Shown in pieces: positions 1-9,100 of a DNA stretch of 64,000 bases (position 1 is the first letter of the stretch; each line of letters begins with the position of its first letter). Position numbers and translations under genes: made by a program. The stretch comes from Rhodopirellula baltica SH 1 (lineage in GTDB: Bacteria; Planctomycetota; Planctomycetia; Pirellulales; Pirellulaceae), in NCBI RefSeq assembly GCF_000196115.1, contig NC_005027.1:2852001-2916000 (forward strand), given 5' to 3'. The notes under the pieces are model-generated. The model did not search any database, had not been told where the DNA came from, and saw only the letters and a program-made list of their open reading frames with translations.

Positions 1-595
1 GTTCACGAGAGATCGACTTGATGGCAATCACGCCGTCGTTCAGTTCGGGAATCTCTTGTTCAAACAAACGTTGTACGAATTGCGGCCGGGTGCGAGACAA
101 CACAACGCGAACGCGGTTGCCACCGGATGGACGGACTTCAAATACGATCGCACGAACGCGTTCGTTCGCATGCAGGCTTTCACCAGGAATTTGTTCGCTG
201 CGTGGCAGGATGGCTTCGACGTTGCCCAGGTTGACGGTCGCCACGCCGCCGTCAGCACGCCCAATCATTCCGCTGACGATCTCACCGATCTGATCGCGGT
301 ATTCCAACATCAAGGCGTCGCGTTCTGCTTCGCGGACCTTTTGGATGATGACTTGCTTCGCCGTTTGAGCTCCGATGCGACCAATTTGATCGTCACCAAG
401 AGGTTCGCCAGCCAAGGTCGCGGCGATCGCTCCATTGTCGCGACTGATCGATACAATCACATCCGATTCTTCGCCGTACTGCTTCTTTGCCGCGCTTTGT
501 AGAGCCGACTCGATCGCCTGAAACAGCAGTTCTGGATCGATGTTTTTATCGCGATGCAGCGAATCGACGTATCGCAAAATGTCTTGCGGATTCAT
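1..595 (-). CDS. nusA: Transcription termination/antitermination factor NusA, N-terminal part (runs off the window)
   Basis: Reading leftward from the ATG at 595, the frame stays open to base 1 and gives 198 codons. The product begins MNPQDILRYVDSLHRDKNID and continues with LLFQAIESALQSAAKK and then a REAERDALMLEYRDQIGEIV segment. These match the N-terminal RNA-polymerase-binding domain of NusA, followed by the start of its S1 domain (ISGMIGR-like turn, then RVVLSRT). NusA binds RNA polymerase and modulates pausing, termination and antitermination in the cytoplasm. The KH domains lie outside the window. No Shine-Dalgarno is visible before the start. The gene follows the gspM-like gene on the same strand, with a terminator-like hairpin 29 bases upstream of the ATG. 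Identification is confident; the end is not visible. Confidence 0.93.
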   Translation of the reverse strand, partial: MNPQDILRYVDSLHRDKNIDPELLFQAIESALQSAAKKQYGEESDVIVSISRDNGAIAATLAGEPLGDDQIGRIGAQTAKQVIIQKVREAERDALMLEYRDQIGEIVSGMIGRADGGVATVNLGNVEAILPRSEQIPGESLHANERVRAIVFEVRPSGGNRVRVVLSRTRPQFVQRLFEQEIPELNDGVIAIKSISRE

Positions 596-623
596 GGCGA
601 AGAGAAGTCTTGTGACGAAAAGA

Positions 624-656
624 TAAAAAAACAGCCCGGACCGAATCGGCCCGGGC
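624..656 (-). terminator. Intrinsic terminator or nusA leader attenuator
   Basis: On the minus strand GCCCGG (651-656) pairs with CCGGGC (634-639) and CCG pairs with CGG around an ATT loop, with one mismatch. An eight-base T run (complement of 624-631) follows directly. It lies after the gspM-like stop (723) and only 29 bases before the nusA ATG (595). It can end the secretion operon, but the remaining spacer is too short for a normal promoter, so it may instead lie within the nusA leader. Confidence 0.8.
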
Positions 657-722
657 GAACGATTTCCCTGGTGATGAACCGAGACTATCGCTCGGCGGTT
701 GAATTGTCAATCCGAACTGGGG

Positions 723-2117
723 TCAATCCAGCTGCGATTGTGGGGTTGGCTCCTCGGATGAGTCAGCTTCTTCCGTTTGTTCGGATGGCGTTTCGGATTG
801 CTCCGGCGCCGAAGCAGGAGCTTCGGCCGGCGTTTCGTCCGCCGCCTCAGGTGCGCCCCCGTCTGTCGGAGCCTCCGTTTCCTTCGGTTGCTCCGGAGAC
901 TCCAAAGCCACCGCTTCGGACAACTTGCCCGATGGTCGCAGTTCGTACTCCTTGCCGTCGATCTCCAACAGAACCACTCGGGCCGATACCGATTTGACGC
1001 TGCCTTTCATCGATCCGATCTCAAACGAATCTCCGACTTGCAACTTCAGCGTTTCACCGCGAGTCCGAACGTTCATCCATGCCGTCCAGTCATCGCGTCC
1101 CTGAACCAACGCGGTCAAATAAGTCTGAGTCGCATCGTCAAACTTTGGAGGCAGTGGGTCGGGTTCTTTTGGCAGCGGAGGATTCTCAAGCTTGACTGCC
1201 AAAGTCTTTTCGATCTGACGGCGTGGATAACCGGTGTCTGTCATTCGAACGACAACCTTCAGCGGCTCGTCGCTGGATGCCGAAGATCCATCGCCTGATT
1301 TTTCACCGTCCTCAGGATCCGCAGGCGGGTTGAACGTGAACGTTCCCGAATCAGCTTTGAAGCTGGCCCATTCGGGCAACTCACCTTCCAACTCGTAAGT
1401 CACGTCAGTGCCTTCGGGATCATCGACCTTCAACCGGACATCTGTCTTTTCGCCTTTGACGGCAACCAAGGTTGCATCACCGGCATAGACAGGCGGTTGG
1501 TTGGGTGGCTGGAAGAAGTTTCGATTCAAGATCGTTTGCCGAGTTTCATCGAGTGACTTGGCAACCCGCCACGATTCGCGTTCCGGAATCTTCGCGTCGA
1601 TCGCTGCGTTGTTCAGTGAGATCGCATCGATGGTCATCTCAACGTTCAAATCACCCGTTCGCGACGGTCCAAAGTTCAGTTCGCGAATTCGATGCAAGTA
1701 ATCGCGAGCGTAAAAGTCGTGCAACAACCCGACCAACCCGTTCAACGTCGTTTTGCCAGAAACTCGAAAACCGTACCGATAATAGAGATCGCCAACCGGC
1801 GCATCGCTGACAGGGTCAACTCCTGCGTCTCTCAACCCAGCCTCGCGAACCGTGCCCAACAACCACGATTGGTAGATGCTTTGCGCCCGCTCGGGATTGC
1901 TGGGCAATGAACGCACCATGTACTCGCCCATCTGGCGATCGGCGTAGGCACCAGCCAACAACTTCTCGTTGAGCGTGTTGGCTTCGTTCTGCAAACCAGC
2001 CAAACGGTTGTCACGAAACTTGATCGCATCTCGGTAACGATTGAATCCCCACTGAAATGCAATGACTACGAACAGGCCACCAACGGCCATCGCTAAAAAG
2101 CGTTCACGTTGAGTCAT
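723..2117 (-). CDS. PilO/GspM-like type II secretion assembly protein with Ig-like and PilP-like regions
   Basis: Product of 464 aa. There is a short cytoplasmic N-terminus and one membrane helix at about residues 8-24. Residues 80-170 follow with the alpha/beta pattern of PilO/GspM ferredoxin-like domains. Residues 208-312 look like a putative Ig/cadherin-like domain (NQPPVY start, DPEG and FTFNPP motifs). Residues 330-400 resemble the PilP/GspC homology region (LQVGDSFEIGSM, then VVLLEIDGKEYEL). An acidic Pro/Glu-rich tail ends the protein. The ATG overlaps the upstream gspL-like stop by four bases, so translation is probably coupled. Position as the last gene of a pseudopilin operon supports an inner-membrane platform role. 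The gspM name rests on context and architecture rather than clear motifs, and the Ig insertion is unusual for the family. Confidence 0.7.
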   Translation of the reverse strand: MTQRERFLAMAVGGLFVVIAFQWGFNRYRDAIKFRDNRLAGLQNEANTLNEKLLAGAYADRQMGEYMVRSLPSNPERAQSIYQSWLLGTVREAGLRDAGVDPVSDAPVGDLYYRYGFRVSGKTTLNGLVGLLHDFYARDYLHRIRELNFGPSRTGDLNVEMTIDAISLNNAAIDAKIPERESWRVAKSLDETRQTILNRNFFQPPNQPPVYAGDATLVAVKGEKTDVRLKVDDPEGTDVTYELEGELPEWASFKADSGTFTFNPPADPEDGEKSGDGSSASSDEPLKVVVRMTDTGYPRRQIEKTLAVKLENPPLPKEPDPLPPKFDDATQTYLTALVQGRDDWTAWMNVRTRGETLKLQVGDSFEIGSMKGSVKSVSARVVLLEIDGKEYELRPSGKLSEAVALESPEQPKETEAPTDGGAPEAADETPAEAPASAPEQSETPSEQTEEADSSEEPTPQSQLD

Positions 2118-3727
2118 GACTGCACCTCCGGTTGAACGTTTACGTCGAGGCTTGCCGACTTCGAAGCGTCCTGCGATCCCTGGTCAGATGAAGGTGCATC
2201 GGGATTCGGCGTGGATTCGCCGTCCTCACTCGGCTTGGTAGCAGGTTCTTCTTCGGCGGCCTTCGCAATCCGCTCGTAACGATCCGCGCGAACGCTTTCG
2301 GTTTCCACCGAGACTGTTTCGCGAATTTGCCAACGGTAAGCATCTTCGGTGTCAACTTGGCTCGCACCGTCACCAACAACGCGGTGCGATTCATCCCGCA
2401 GCGACGACTCCATTTCGTCAATCACATCGGGCGACGTCACCAATCCGGAAACGACCATCCGTCCGCCACCCTGACGGGAATCTGCCTGAGCGGAAACCTG
2501 TTTCAGAATCAACTGATCCGATGGCGGCAAGGCTGCGGCCAGACGTTCGATTTCTTCTAGCCAGTTCACATCAGCATCGAGGAACTGATCCACTCTCTCG
2601 GTTCGCTGAACGCTCGCGTCTGCCGTTTTGACTTGGTCTCGCATCGTCGCATTCGCGGCTTCCAGGCGTTTGATCTCCGAGTCGCGAGAACTGAGCTGAC
2701 TCCAAAACATCCACCCCAGCCCCAACACGATGGCAGCGGGGATACCGATCATCGCGGCCATCTTGCCGCGATTGGTGCTCGGCGGGATGTACTGACGTGG
2801 ATTCGCAAAATCGATCAAGCGATCCGCGTAAGCTTCATCGGCGACCAACAGACCGACTAACGGTGCTAGTCGACCAACTGTCTCGCCGACCGATGGTTCC
2901 ACCGAGGGATCACAGTCGACAATCTGCAGTGGATTGATCAGCCGTTTTTCGGAAGGCGTGTCCTGCCCTTGGTCCAAGCGAGCGGCGAGCTGATCGAGCT
3001 CTTCGCGATGGCGATCGGGTGTTCCCCAAATCGCGATGTCACAAGGCGAACCCGATGCCCCGCAAGCGATCATGCTGCGGCGAAGCTCACCGGCCAACGC
3101 GTTGACCCGCGCCGGTGACTGCGAAGGCAATCGGACCGAACGAACAAATGAAACATCACGGCCCCGGAACAAAACGATTTCCGCTTCGTCACCGACCAAG
3201 TCAATCAATGCCAAAGTCGACCGAGTCGAATCGTTGGTCTTGTCCCTCAAGATGATTTGATAGAGTGCTGCCGCAGCGATGGGACGCAGTGCGATTCGAC
3301 CGACGGTCATGCCCGCTTCGCCGATCGCTTTCCGGATTGGATCGAGCTTGCTCGCTCCGGTGGCCGAAACGATCGCTCGCACGCCCTTTTCGGTTCGGCT
3401 GGTCGGCAAATAATCCACCGTGGCACTATCGCCAGCGGACGCGAAAGTTCGCACCGCCTGGAACCGGATCATGTCCGGCAGTTCATCGTCCGGAACGGGT
3501 GGGAACTCCATCTGACGAAGCTCCGCTGAATCGCGACCAACCGCGACCAAGCACTCCGATTTTTCCAACCCGTGTTCTTGGATCCATTTGCGCAACGTGG
3601 ATCCCACGCCGGCGGTTTGAATCGGCAAAATCGCGGCATCAACGATTCGAGTCTGCTTGCCGGAGACCTCTCCGACCACAATGCGAATCTGCTGTTCGTC
3701 CCAATCGACGGCTACTTTTTTAGTCAT
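2114..3727 (-). CDS. GspL-like (fused PilM-PilN) inner-membrane platform protein
   Basis: Product of 537 aa. Residues 1-300 follow the actin-like PilM/GspL cytoplasmic fold (VAVDWDEQQIRIVVGEV start, FPPVPDDELPDMIRFQA region, ALIDLVGDEAEIVLFRG phosphate-binding-like segment). A membrane helix lies at about 324-343 and a coiled coil at 345-375. A PilN-like periplasmic part contains VNWLEEIERLAAALPPSD. The tail is acidic and Pro/Ser-rich. PilM and PilN are separate in type IV pili; the joined form matches GspL of type II secretion, which links the secretion ATPase to the pseudopilus machinery. The start is an ATG 15 bases after the gspK-like stop, and the end overlaps the gspM-like start by four bases. 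Confidence 0.8.
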   Translation of the reverse strand: MTKKVAVDWDEQQIRIVVGEVSGKQTRIVDAAILPIQTAGVGSTLRKWIQEHGLEKSECLVAVGRDSAELRQMEFPPVPDDELPDMIRFQAVRTFASAGDSATVDYLPTSRTEKGVRAIVSATGASKLDPIRKAIGEAGMTVGRIALRPIAAAALYQIILRDKTNDSTRSTLALIDLVGDEAEIVLFRGRDVSFVRSVRLPSQSPARVNALAGELRRSMIACGASGSPCDIAIWGTPDRHREELDQLAARLDQGQDTPSEKRLINPLQIVDCDPSVEPSVGETVGRLAPLVGLLVADEAYADRLIDFANPRQYIPPSTNRGKMAAMIGIPAAIVLGLGWMFWSQLSSRDSEIKRLEAANATMRDQVKTADASVQRTERVDQFLDADVNWLEEIERLAAALPPSDQLILKQVSAQADSRQGGGRMVVSGLVTSPDVIDEMESSLRDESHRVVGDGASQVDTEDAYRWQIRETVSVETESVRADRYERIAKAAEEEPATKPSEDGESTPNPDAPSSDQGSQDASKSASLDVNVQPEVQS

Positions 3728-3742
3728 GGTGCAATAGTTTAC

Positions 3743-5548
3743 TCAGTTGTTGTTCGGAACCACGATGTTTCCGCCCAGGACCGACAGATCGAACCCGCGA
3801 CCCAAATGCGTCAGGTCTCGGTAGTGAACCACACGCGGATTGGGTGTGGACGCGTCGATGATGGCCTCGCCTCTGGCGGCCAAACCGGAGCCCGAATCGA
3901 ACCCAATGACTTGAGCTCGAAAGACGTCGCCGCGAGCGGTTACCAGCGGCAACAACGCTCGCATTTGATCCACGGTGACTAAACCCTCCGTGAGCGGCCA
4001 AGTTTCGTGGTTGCGGTCAGAAGTCGTCCCCCCAACGTCCTGAGAGCGTGCTTCGAGAATCGCCGTCATCGTGTCCACATCAACCAATGGAACGCCCATC
4101 AACAATTCCGCCGGACACTCGTTCAGATTGATTCGGCCAGGCAAAACGTCGCCGTCTTGCGTCGTCAATTGATCCATCAAAAACGGTAGGAACTCGGCCA
4201 GCAAAGTGGGCTCGCCAATCAAAGGCGATGTGTACGTGAATGTTTCACCGTTTCGCTCCAACGAAACTTTCGCGTCGATCAGATCAAGAACCTGATTGAA
4301 TTCGACAGCGGCACCTCCGGTTAAATCGAAATCGTCCAAGGCTTCGACGGACCACGGCAGCACCGTCCCTTCTGATTCAGAATTTGCGTTGTCAGCGTCC
4401 TGCGCCTCGATCCCCTGGGCCGCCAACGCTTCCGCACTCGCGCCACTGGCCACCGATGCGGCAAGCGACGACTCTCCCGAAATCCGATAAGCGACGATGA
4501 ACGACGCGAACACTTCATCACCAATCGCGGTCATCAATTCTTCGTAGAGGACTTCCAGATCCTCGCCGTTGATATTGACTCTGAATTCGCCATCCATCGT
4601 CTTGTTGGCTTCGGCACCATGGACTGTCAAGTAACTGGCCCAACCGAGAACCCCAGGTGTTTCGATGCTGGCCGCATAGCGTTGCTGCTCGTCAGGGTCC
4701 AACACGCCGTTGCGATTGCTGTCTGCTCCAAACAACAACTGAGGAGTGACGCCGCGAACGAGCAGCAGTTCCTCCACCGTTTGCACCGGACCGTTTGCCG
4801 CCGCATATGGCGTCGCGAGTGATGTGTAGTACTCGTCTTCGCAACCGTTCTCCCGCGGCTCGGTGTCTTCATCGAGCCAGTCCAAAATCGCATCCGCGAT
4901 CGTGACATCCATGCCTGGCAAAGTCATTAACAATGTCACGGCGATGTTTTCGGTCGACAAATCAGACTCCTCCGACGCGGTCGCATCGCCCAAGATGCCT
5001 CCCGCATCGACACTGCCACCGGACAGTCCCGTCAGCATGTTGATAGCATCCGAGTTTTCTTCCAACACGGTCAGTGCGTTGATGTTCAAACGAGCCGACT
5101 CGTTCTGCAATCCATATCGAATGCCACCCAGCGTCCCCATCTCGGTTAGTCCGGGCGCCAGCACGGTGAAGTTGCTGGTTGGGTTGCCCAGTGATCCATC
5201 CGTGATCGGCACACCCTGGAACATGTTCGGGTTGTTGAACACTCCACCGGCGTCCTCTCGCATCGAAGCGGGTTGAGCCAGGATCAAACGGACCGCTTCA
5301 ATCCCGGAATCGACCGTCGATCGTGCTTGCACCAGATCGCCCGTCAAATATGCCGTTTCGTCCGCTGCGATCATCAAATCGGTGAACGAGTAAACCGCCA
5401 TGGTCGCGACCGCAATCACGATCAAGACCAGCACTAAAAAGAACCCTTGGCGGCGAATGTTTCGCCCAACTGGTTTGGTGCACGGGTTCTGGCACTGATG
5501 TCCCAAGGACTTATCCGACTTTCGCAATGATTTATTCTGCGACGACAT
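3743..5548 (-). CDS. gspK: Type II secretion minor pseudopilin GspK-like protein
   Basis: Product of 601 aa using the ATG at 5548, which overlaps the gspJ-like end by 17 bases; the frame is open further upstream, but that part lies inside gspJ. A hydrophobic N-terminal helix (GFFLVLVLIVIAVATMAVYS, about residues 35-54) resembles the GspK pseudopilin helix. The large globular part has ILDWLDEDTEPRENGCEDEY followed by VQTVEELLLVRGVTPQLLFG, which are characteristic of the T2SSK family, including the helix-hairpin-helix-like stretch. GspK caps the pseudopilus tip with GspI and GspJ. It is longer than typical GspK, with extra Ala/Ser-rich sequence in the middle. The gene order H-I-J-K supports the assignment. 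Confidence 0.87.
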   Translation of the reverse strand: MSSQNKSLRKSDKSLGHQCQNPCTKPVGRNIRRQGFFLVLVLIVIAVATMAVYSFTDLMIAADETAYLTGDLVQARSTVDSGIEAVRLILAQPASMREDAGGVFNNPNMFQGVPITDGSLGNPTSNFTVLAPGLTEMGTLGGIRYGLQNESARLNINALTVLEENSDAINMLTGLSGGSVDAGGILGDATASEESDLSTENIAVTLLMTLPGMDVTIADAILDWLDEDTEPRENGCEDEYYTSLATPYAAANGPVQTVEELLLVRGVTPQLLFGADSNRNGVLDPDEQQRYAASIETPGVLGWASYLTVHGAEANKTMDGEFRVNINGEDLEVLYEELMTAIGDEVFASFIVAYRISGESSLAASVASGASAEALAAQGIEAQDADNANSESEGTVLPWSVEALDDFDLTGGAAVEFNQVLDLIDAKVSLERNGETFTYTSPLIGEPTLLAEFLPFLMDQLTTQDGDVLPGRINLNECPAELLMGVPLVDVDTMTAILEARSQDVGGTTSDRNHETWPLTEGLVTVDQMRALLPLVTARGDVFRAQVIGFDSGSGLAARGEAIIDASTPNPRVVHYRDLTHLGRGFDLSVLGGNIVVPNNN

Positions 5549-6641
5549 CAGGTGCCTCCGCGGTGCTGGCAGCTTCTTGCTCTTCAAGCAATGCTTCGCC
5601 GTCCTCTGGGAACGACATGGGAAGACGAATGACGTGAGTGAACACACGCCCTTCGGTTAAACCAATCGTGGTGGAACTCGCAGTCTCGCCGAACGCCGCA
5701 CCCGGCGACGCGGGAGGGGCCAATTGCAAACGAACACGAACCGCCAACGGCAAATACCCGGTTTCGTCAGTGCTGTACTGCGGCAACCAATTCACACCGT
5801 CGTAGTATTCAAATGCGATCGCGACAACTTCAGGAGCGATCACTTCACCGGTCTGATCCAAACGGGACGATCCACCGGTCAACAACGCCTGCATGCTGAT
5901 GGCTCGATCCAATTGCCGCCGAACCAAACCACCGCCGGTGGAAGACACGTTCGCGGTTGCGTTCGCATCCGTCGCAGCCAACTTTTGCATCTCGTCTTGA
6001 ATTCCAAACGAGCCCGCGACCTGAACAAAATAAGTGACCGTTTTGATGTCGCTGGGTCGGTCCAAAAGATCAACGCCGGAGCTGATCGCCAAATCAGGAT
6101 CGATGGCAGTTTGTTCCAAACTGGGTAAGTGGCTGACATCAATCTGCAACTGAGTTTCATTGCCGATCAAACCAGGCGACTGCAAAACGACTCCGGACGT
6201 TATCCCCATGTCCGATTCCAAAGTCGGATCGCCATTGAGCGTATCGGGATCATCCGGTGGCAATGCGTCATCCGCTTCGCCTCCGGAAGCGTCACCGCCG
6301 GTAAGGCCAAGACTTTCCAACGGAGCCGCCGCCGCGGACAACACATCCGACAAAGCGTCGGTGGACACTGGGCGAGTGACCAGCGTCATCCGCAAATCAT
6401 CTTCGATCAGCTGCAATAAAGCTGACGCGAGTTGAGCTTCGCGAAACTGTTGCTCCGCATTGTCCATTTCACGAGCGTAGAAATTGATCGCACCGCTGAT
6501 CAGCCCCATCAACACAACGCTGAGCGCGAGCGTCAAAAGCATTTCCAGCAAAGTAAAACCGGCTCGTGAAATCACAACCGACTTTCCGCAAGCGAACGAC
6601 TTGATCGAGCGACGACTATTGGATCGATGCAGATTCAGCAC
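5532..6641 (-). CDS. gspJ: Type II secretion minor pseudopilin GspJ-like protein
   Basis: Product of 369 aa from a GTG start that overlaps the gspI-like gene by 26 bases. It has a prepilin N-methylation site RAGFTLLEMLLTLALS, with predicted cleavage after Gly28, Phe29 at +1 and Glu33 at +5, then a hydrophobic helix. The C-terminal half contains VAIAFEYYDGVNWLPQYS and a PLAVRVRLQL strand, typical of GspJ. It is longer than usual GspJ because of a low-complexity Gly/Asp/Pro-rich insert after residue 100. It acts in the pseudopilus tip complex with GspI and GspK. Confidence 0.85.
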   Translation of the reverse strand: MLNLHRSNSRRSIKSFACGKSVVISRAGFTLLEMLLTLALSVVLMGLISGAINFYAREMDNAEQQFREAQLASALLQLIEDDLRMTLVTRPVSTDALSDVLSAAAAPLESLGLTGGDASGGEADDALPPDDPDTLNGDPTLESDMGITSGVVLQSPGLIGNETQLQIDVSHLPSLEQTAIDPDLAISSGVDLLDRPSDIKTVTYFVQVAGSFGIQDEMQKLAATDANATANVSSTGGGLVRRQLDRAISMQALLTGGSSRLDQTGEVIAPEVVAIAFEYYDGVNWLPQYSTDETGYLPLAVRVRLQLAPPASPGAAFGETASSTTIGLTEGRVFTHVIRLPMSFPEDGEALLEEQEAASTAEAPDVVAE

Positions 6642-7119
6642 TGGCTTCCTCCTCTCGCAAAGCGGCTTCTTCTTCAGCCATTTCTTTCAATCCCATCAAC
6701 GGATCGATCATCCATCGAGTCAGTGAATAAGTGGCGAGTGCCGGACCGCCATCGGGATCCAAAGCTTCCACACTCACTCGAACGGCCAACATGCCTTCCA
6801 TCGGAGCCGGCACAACGTCGATCTGCACCTGAAATGCTGTTGTCGCGTCGGTGTCCATCGCCTCCACTGGCATCGCCGGAGATGCCGCGGGCGTCATTCC
6901 GGTGGAAGCCGAAACGAGCAATTCCGACATCTTGCTGGACGCGATCAACCGAGCCTGACTGAGATCGCGAGCTTCCCGTGCCGCGTCCGTTCCCGTCCCA
7001 GCGATCTGGGCGAGGATGCCGAGAGAAACGCCCAAGATGGCAAGTGACAACATCATCTCAAGTAGCGAAAATCCGCATCTGAACGTGTCACTCGACCGAC
7101 GCGGCAAACCGCTGATCAT
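6616..7119 (-). CDS. gspI: Type II secretion minor pseudopilin GspI-like protein
   Basis: Product of 167 aa from the ATG at 7119. A TTG at 7134 would add five residues and overlap the gspH stop. The prepilin site is CGFSLLEMMLSLAILGVSLG, with cleavage after Gly16 and Glu21 at +5. The rest is short and matches GspI in length, with RDLSQARLIASSKMSELL after the helix and a DPDGGPALATYSLTRWM end region. It lies in the H-I-J-K order expected of minor pseudopilins. Its helix initiates pseudopilus assembly in known systems; that role is inferred here from position and length. Confidence 0.83.
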   Translation of the reverse strand: MISGLPRRSSDTFRCGFSLLEMMLSLAILGVSLGILAQIAGTGTDAAREARDLSQARLIASSKMSELLVSASTGMTPAASPAMPVEAMDTDATTAFQVQIDVVPAPMEGMLAVRVSVEALDPDGGPALATYSLTRWMIDPLMGLKEMAEEEAALREEEASAESASIQ

Positions 7120-7130
7120 TCGATTTGCGT

Positions 7131-7862
7131 TCAAGGTGACACCTCGACGCTGGTATCCCCGGTTAATCCACGCAGCAACACAGCGCCCGATCCAGCCTCG
7201 ATATGACTGAGCGTGATTCTCGCGTTGCTTGTCTGCCCAGTCGGATAGAAGTAGATGGGCGGAAAATCCGAAGAAGCGGTCAGCACGACTTCACCATTCG
7301 TATTAGGAACCGTCGCGGTGGTTGATTCGGTCGCGTTGATCAACAACGTCGCCGCTTCCGCGCTGCTCTGTCCGCCGACCGGCGAAGTCAGCACGGTGGT
7401 GATCGTCACGCCTTCGGGCATCTGAATGATTCTCGCGTCCGCTTCGACCGGTGTCACCGCGGTAGCGTTTAGTGCCTGCGAAGCCCCCGACAGCAATGCC
7501 GACTGGGAACCGGATTGATCGATTGCCTGAGTCCCATCCGCGGCGGAACCCAGCGGCGAAACAATCCAAGCATTCGATTGACTCGCGCCGGATGCGTCGA
7601 CAAAGCTTGCCTCCGTCGGACGCAACACCATCACTCGCCCGTCTCGCATCGCTCGAACACGCAGCCGAGTCATCTCGGCAGCCAATTGATCCGTCCCGCG
7701 AACCAATCTGCGATCCGACAACAACGCACCAGCGGTTGGGATGACCACCGCCGCGATGGCGGCAAACACAGCCATCGCAAGCAACAGTTCCAACAAGGTG
7801 AAGGCGGCTCGCGACGCGAACCGAGTGCGCAAATGGCTGTCAGCGCGAGACGAATGCGTCAT
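7131..7862 (-). CDS. gspH: Type II secretion minor pseudopilin GspH-like protein
   Basis: Product of 243 aa from an ATG. The N-methylation motif is SRAAFTLLELLLAMAVFAAI with Glu at +5. The residue before the predicted cut is Ala20 instead of the usual Gly, which is uncommon but tolerated by some prepilin peptidases. The sequence LAAEMTRLRVRAMRDGRVM is the GspH signature after the helix. The protein is longer than usual, with a Ser/Thr/Ala-rich middle. The stop is five bases from the next start region, consistent with a tight operon. Confidence 0.82.
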   Translation of the reverse strand: MTHSSRADSHLRTRFASRAAFTLLELLLAMAVFAAIAAVVIPTAGALLSDRRLVRGTDQLAAEMTRLRVRAMRDGRVMVLRPTEASFVDASGASQSNAWIVSPLGSAADGTQAIDQSGSQSALLSGASQALNATAVTPVEADARIIQMPEGVTITTVLTSPVGGQSSAEAATLLINATESTTATVPNTNGEVVLTASSDFPPIYFYPTGQTSNARITLSHIEAGSGAVLLRGLTGDTSVEVSP

Positions 7863-7867
7863 CGCGA

Positions 7868-8287
7868 TCAGCCTGACACGATGATGTCATCATCCGTGTT
7901 GACTTGACCGTCGATTCCGCCGCTGCGAATCTCGAACGTGTTTCCATTCACGCTGTAGGTCAATGCGTTGCCCCAGGCATCCAGAGGGATTTCCGTGATG
8001 ATCGGAGCAACCCACTTGGCTTTCTTTGCCGAGTCGCTTGGTCCATCGCGGAGTTGCTCCAACGTTTCCGGCAACGAGTTCATCCGGATCTGATACATCT
8101 GGATGTTGCTCTTGAGCGAATTGAGCTGGGTTGTCGTCGCGTTGGCATTCGCCTCGGCTTGGGCACCGGTGATGTTGACCAACACGATCCCGCCGATCAC
8201 GACCAAGATCGAAAGCACCAACAACAGTTCCAGCAACGTGAAGCCGGCACGAGCAGCGGTGCTGCGACGAGAGCGAGGGGAAGTCAT
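7868..8287 (-). CDS. gspG: Major pseudopilin GspG of type II secretion
   Basis: Product of 139 aa from the ATG at 8287; the frame is open further upstream, but that sequence is not pilin-like. The leader MTSPRSRRSTAARAG is followed by FTLLELLLVLSILVVIGG, with cleavage after Gly15 and Glu20 at +5. The mature part has the GspG features: LNSLKSNIQMYQIRMNSLPE, EIPLDAWGNALTY, and a C-terminal acidic calcium-site loop GGIDGQVNTDDDI. Its length is typical for GspG. It is the first gene of the minus-strand operon and forms the main pseudopilus subunit. The promoter should lie in 8288-8600, but no clear site was recognised. Confidence 0.92.
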   Translation of the reverse strand: MTSPRSRRSTAARAGFTLLELLLVLSILVVIGGIVLVNITGAQAEANANATTTQLNSLKSNIQMYQIRMNSLPETLEQLRDGPSDSAKKAKWVAPIITEIPLDAWGNALTYSVNGNTFEIRSGGIDGQVNTDDDIIVSG

Positions 8288-9100
8288 TGTCGCGGTTTGG
8301 CGACGGGCTCGGTGAGCCACACAGTGGTGATCAGTGAGCATCATGAGTCGAAACATTCTGCAAAGGTGGGATGGGTAGGAAGGGCACCCGCCCGACTGAT
8401 CGGCTGGCACAGTGGCCGCCCGAGGGCGAGAGCATTCTTCCAAGCGTACATTGAAATGAACCCCAAGCCAGCCCCGAAGTTTCGTGGATCGGGTCAGGTT
8501 GAACGATTTGCGACCGATGACTTCGGCCGGACCGCCCCTGAGCAACGCGTCCGCAAGCTCCGCCTGTCATCGAAACAGAGAATCTGCCCAGTGTCAAATT
8601 GCGAAAGGGGCGGTTCAGTGGTTTCGGCTCAATGGTCTCGTCCGTCGACATGAACGCAGCGCATTCGCAAGCGGAATTCGGTTCCGTTAGACGCAACGTG
8701 AACTGGATTCAAACCGAAGCCAGCCCTGGAGAAATGGCATCGTCGGCATCCCACCAATCCGGGTTCGGGAACATCCCCTGAACTGACCCGTGATGGATCG
8801 GCATCGAGCGGTGGACTCTATTTGGGCAGTCCGACGAGTCCTTTTGGGGGCTCTCGGTCGTTTGGTTTGCAACGGTCGCAGTGACAAATTGATCGGATTT
8901 CTGAACAGTTTCTCGCCGCCGAGTTGACAATCCAATTATCTTCAGACGTCCGGCAGGCCCCCACTGCGCTCCGATTTCGACCACAATCGGTGCGTGAGAA
9001 CCTGTCTAGAACGACATTTTCAAGCTTTTCATCTGATTATTTCGATTCGCTTCGCTGTCACGGTGACCGTGGCTGGATCCCTTCATTCTTTGAGTTTCTC
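8288..9100. other. Intergenic region between gspG and the giant gene
   Basis: This stretch separates two divergent genes and must hold both promoters. Short open frames are present but have no signal, family motif or convincing start, so I call no gene. A TTGACA at 8924-8929 has no matching -10 box at normal spacing and also forms the TTG of a longer giant-gene frame. A 13-base inverted repeat lies at 9059-9071. Confidence 0.6.
9059..9071. promoter_or_regulatory. Inverted repeat before the giant gene (possible operator)
   Basis: CACGGT G ACCGTG is a perfect 6+6 inverted repeat with a one-base centre, 29 bases before the ATG at 9101. Its size would suit a dimeric repressor or a small leader hairpin. 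There is no second copy nearby, so function is only a guess. Confidence 0.3.

Noticed and set aside
8924..8929. TTGACA as a -35 promoter box before the giant gene
   Set aside because: No -10 hexamer at 16-18 bases; one match alone is expected by chance.
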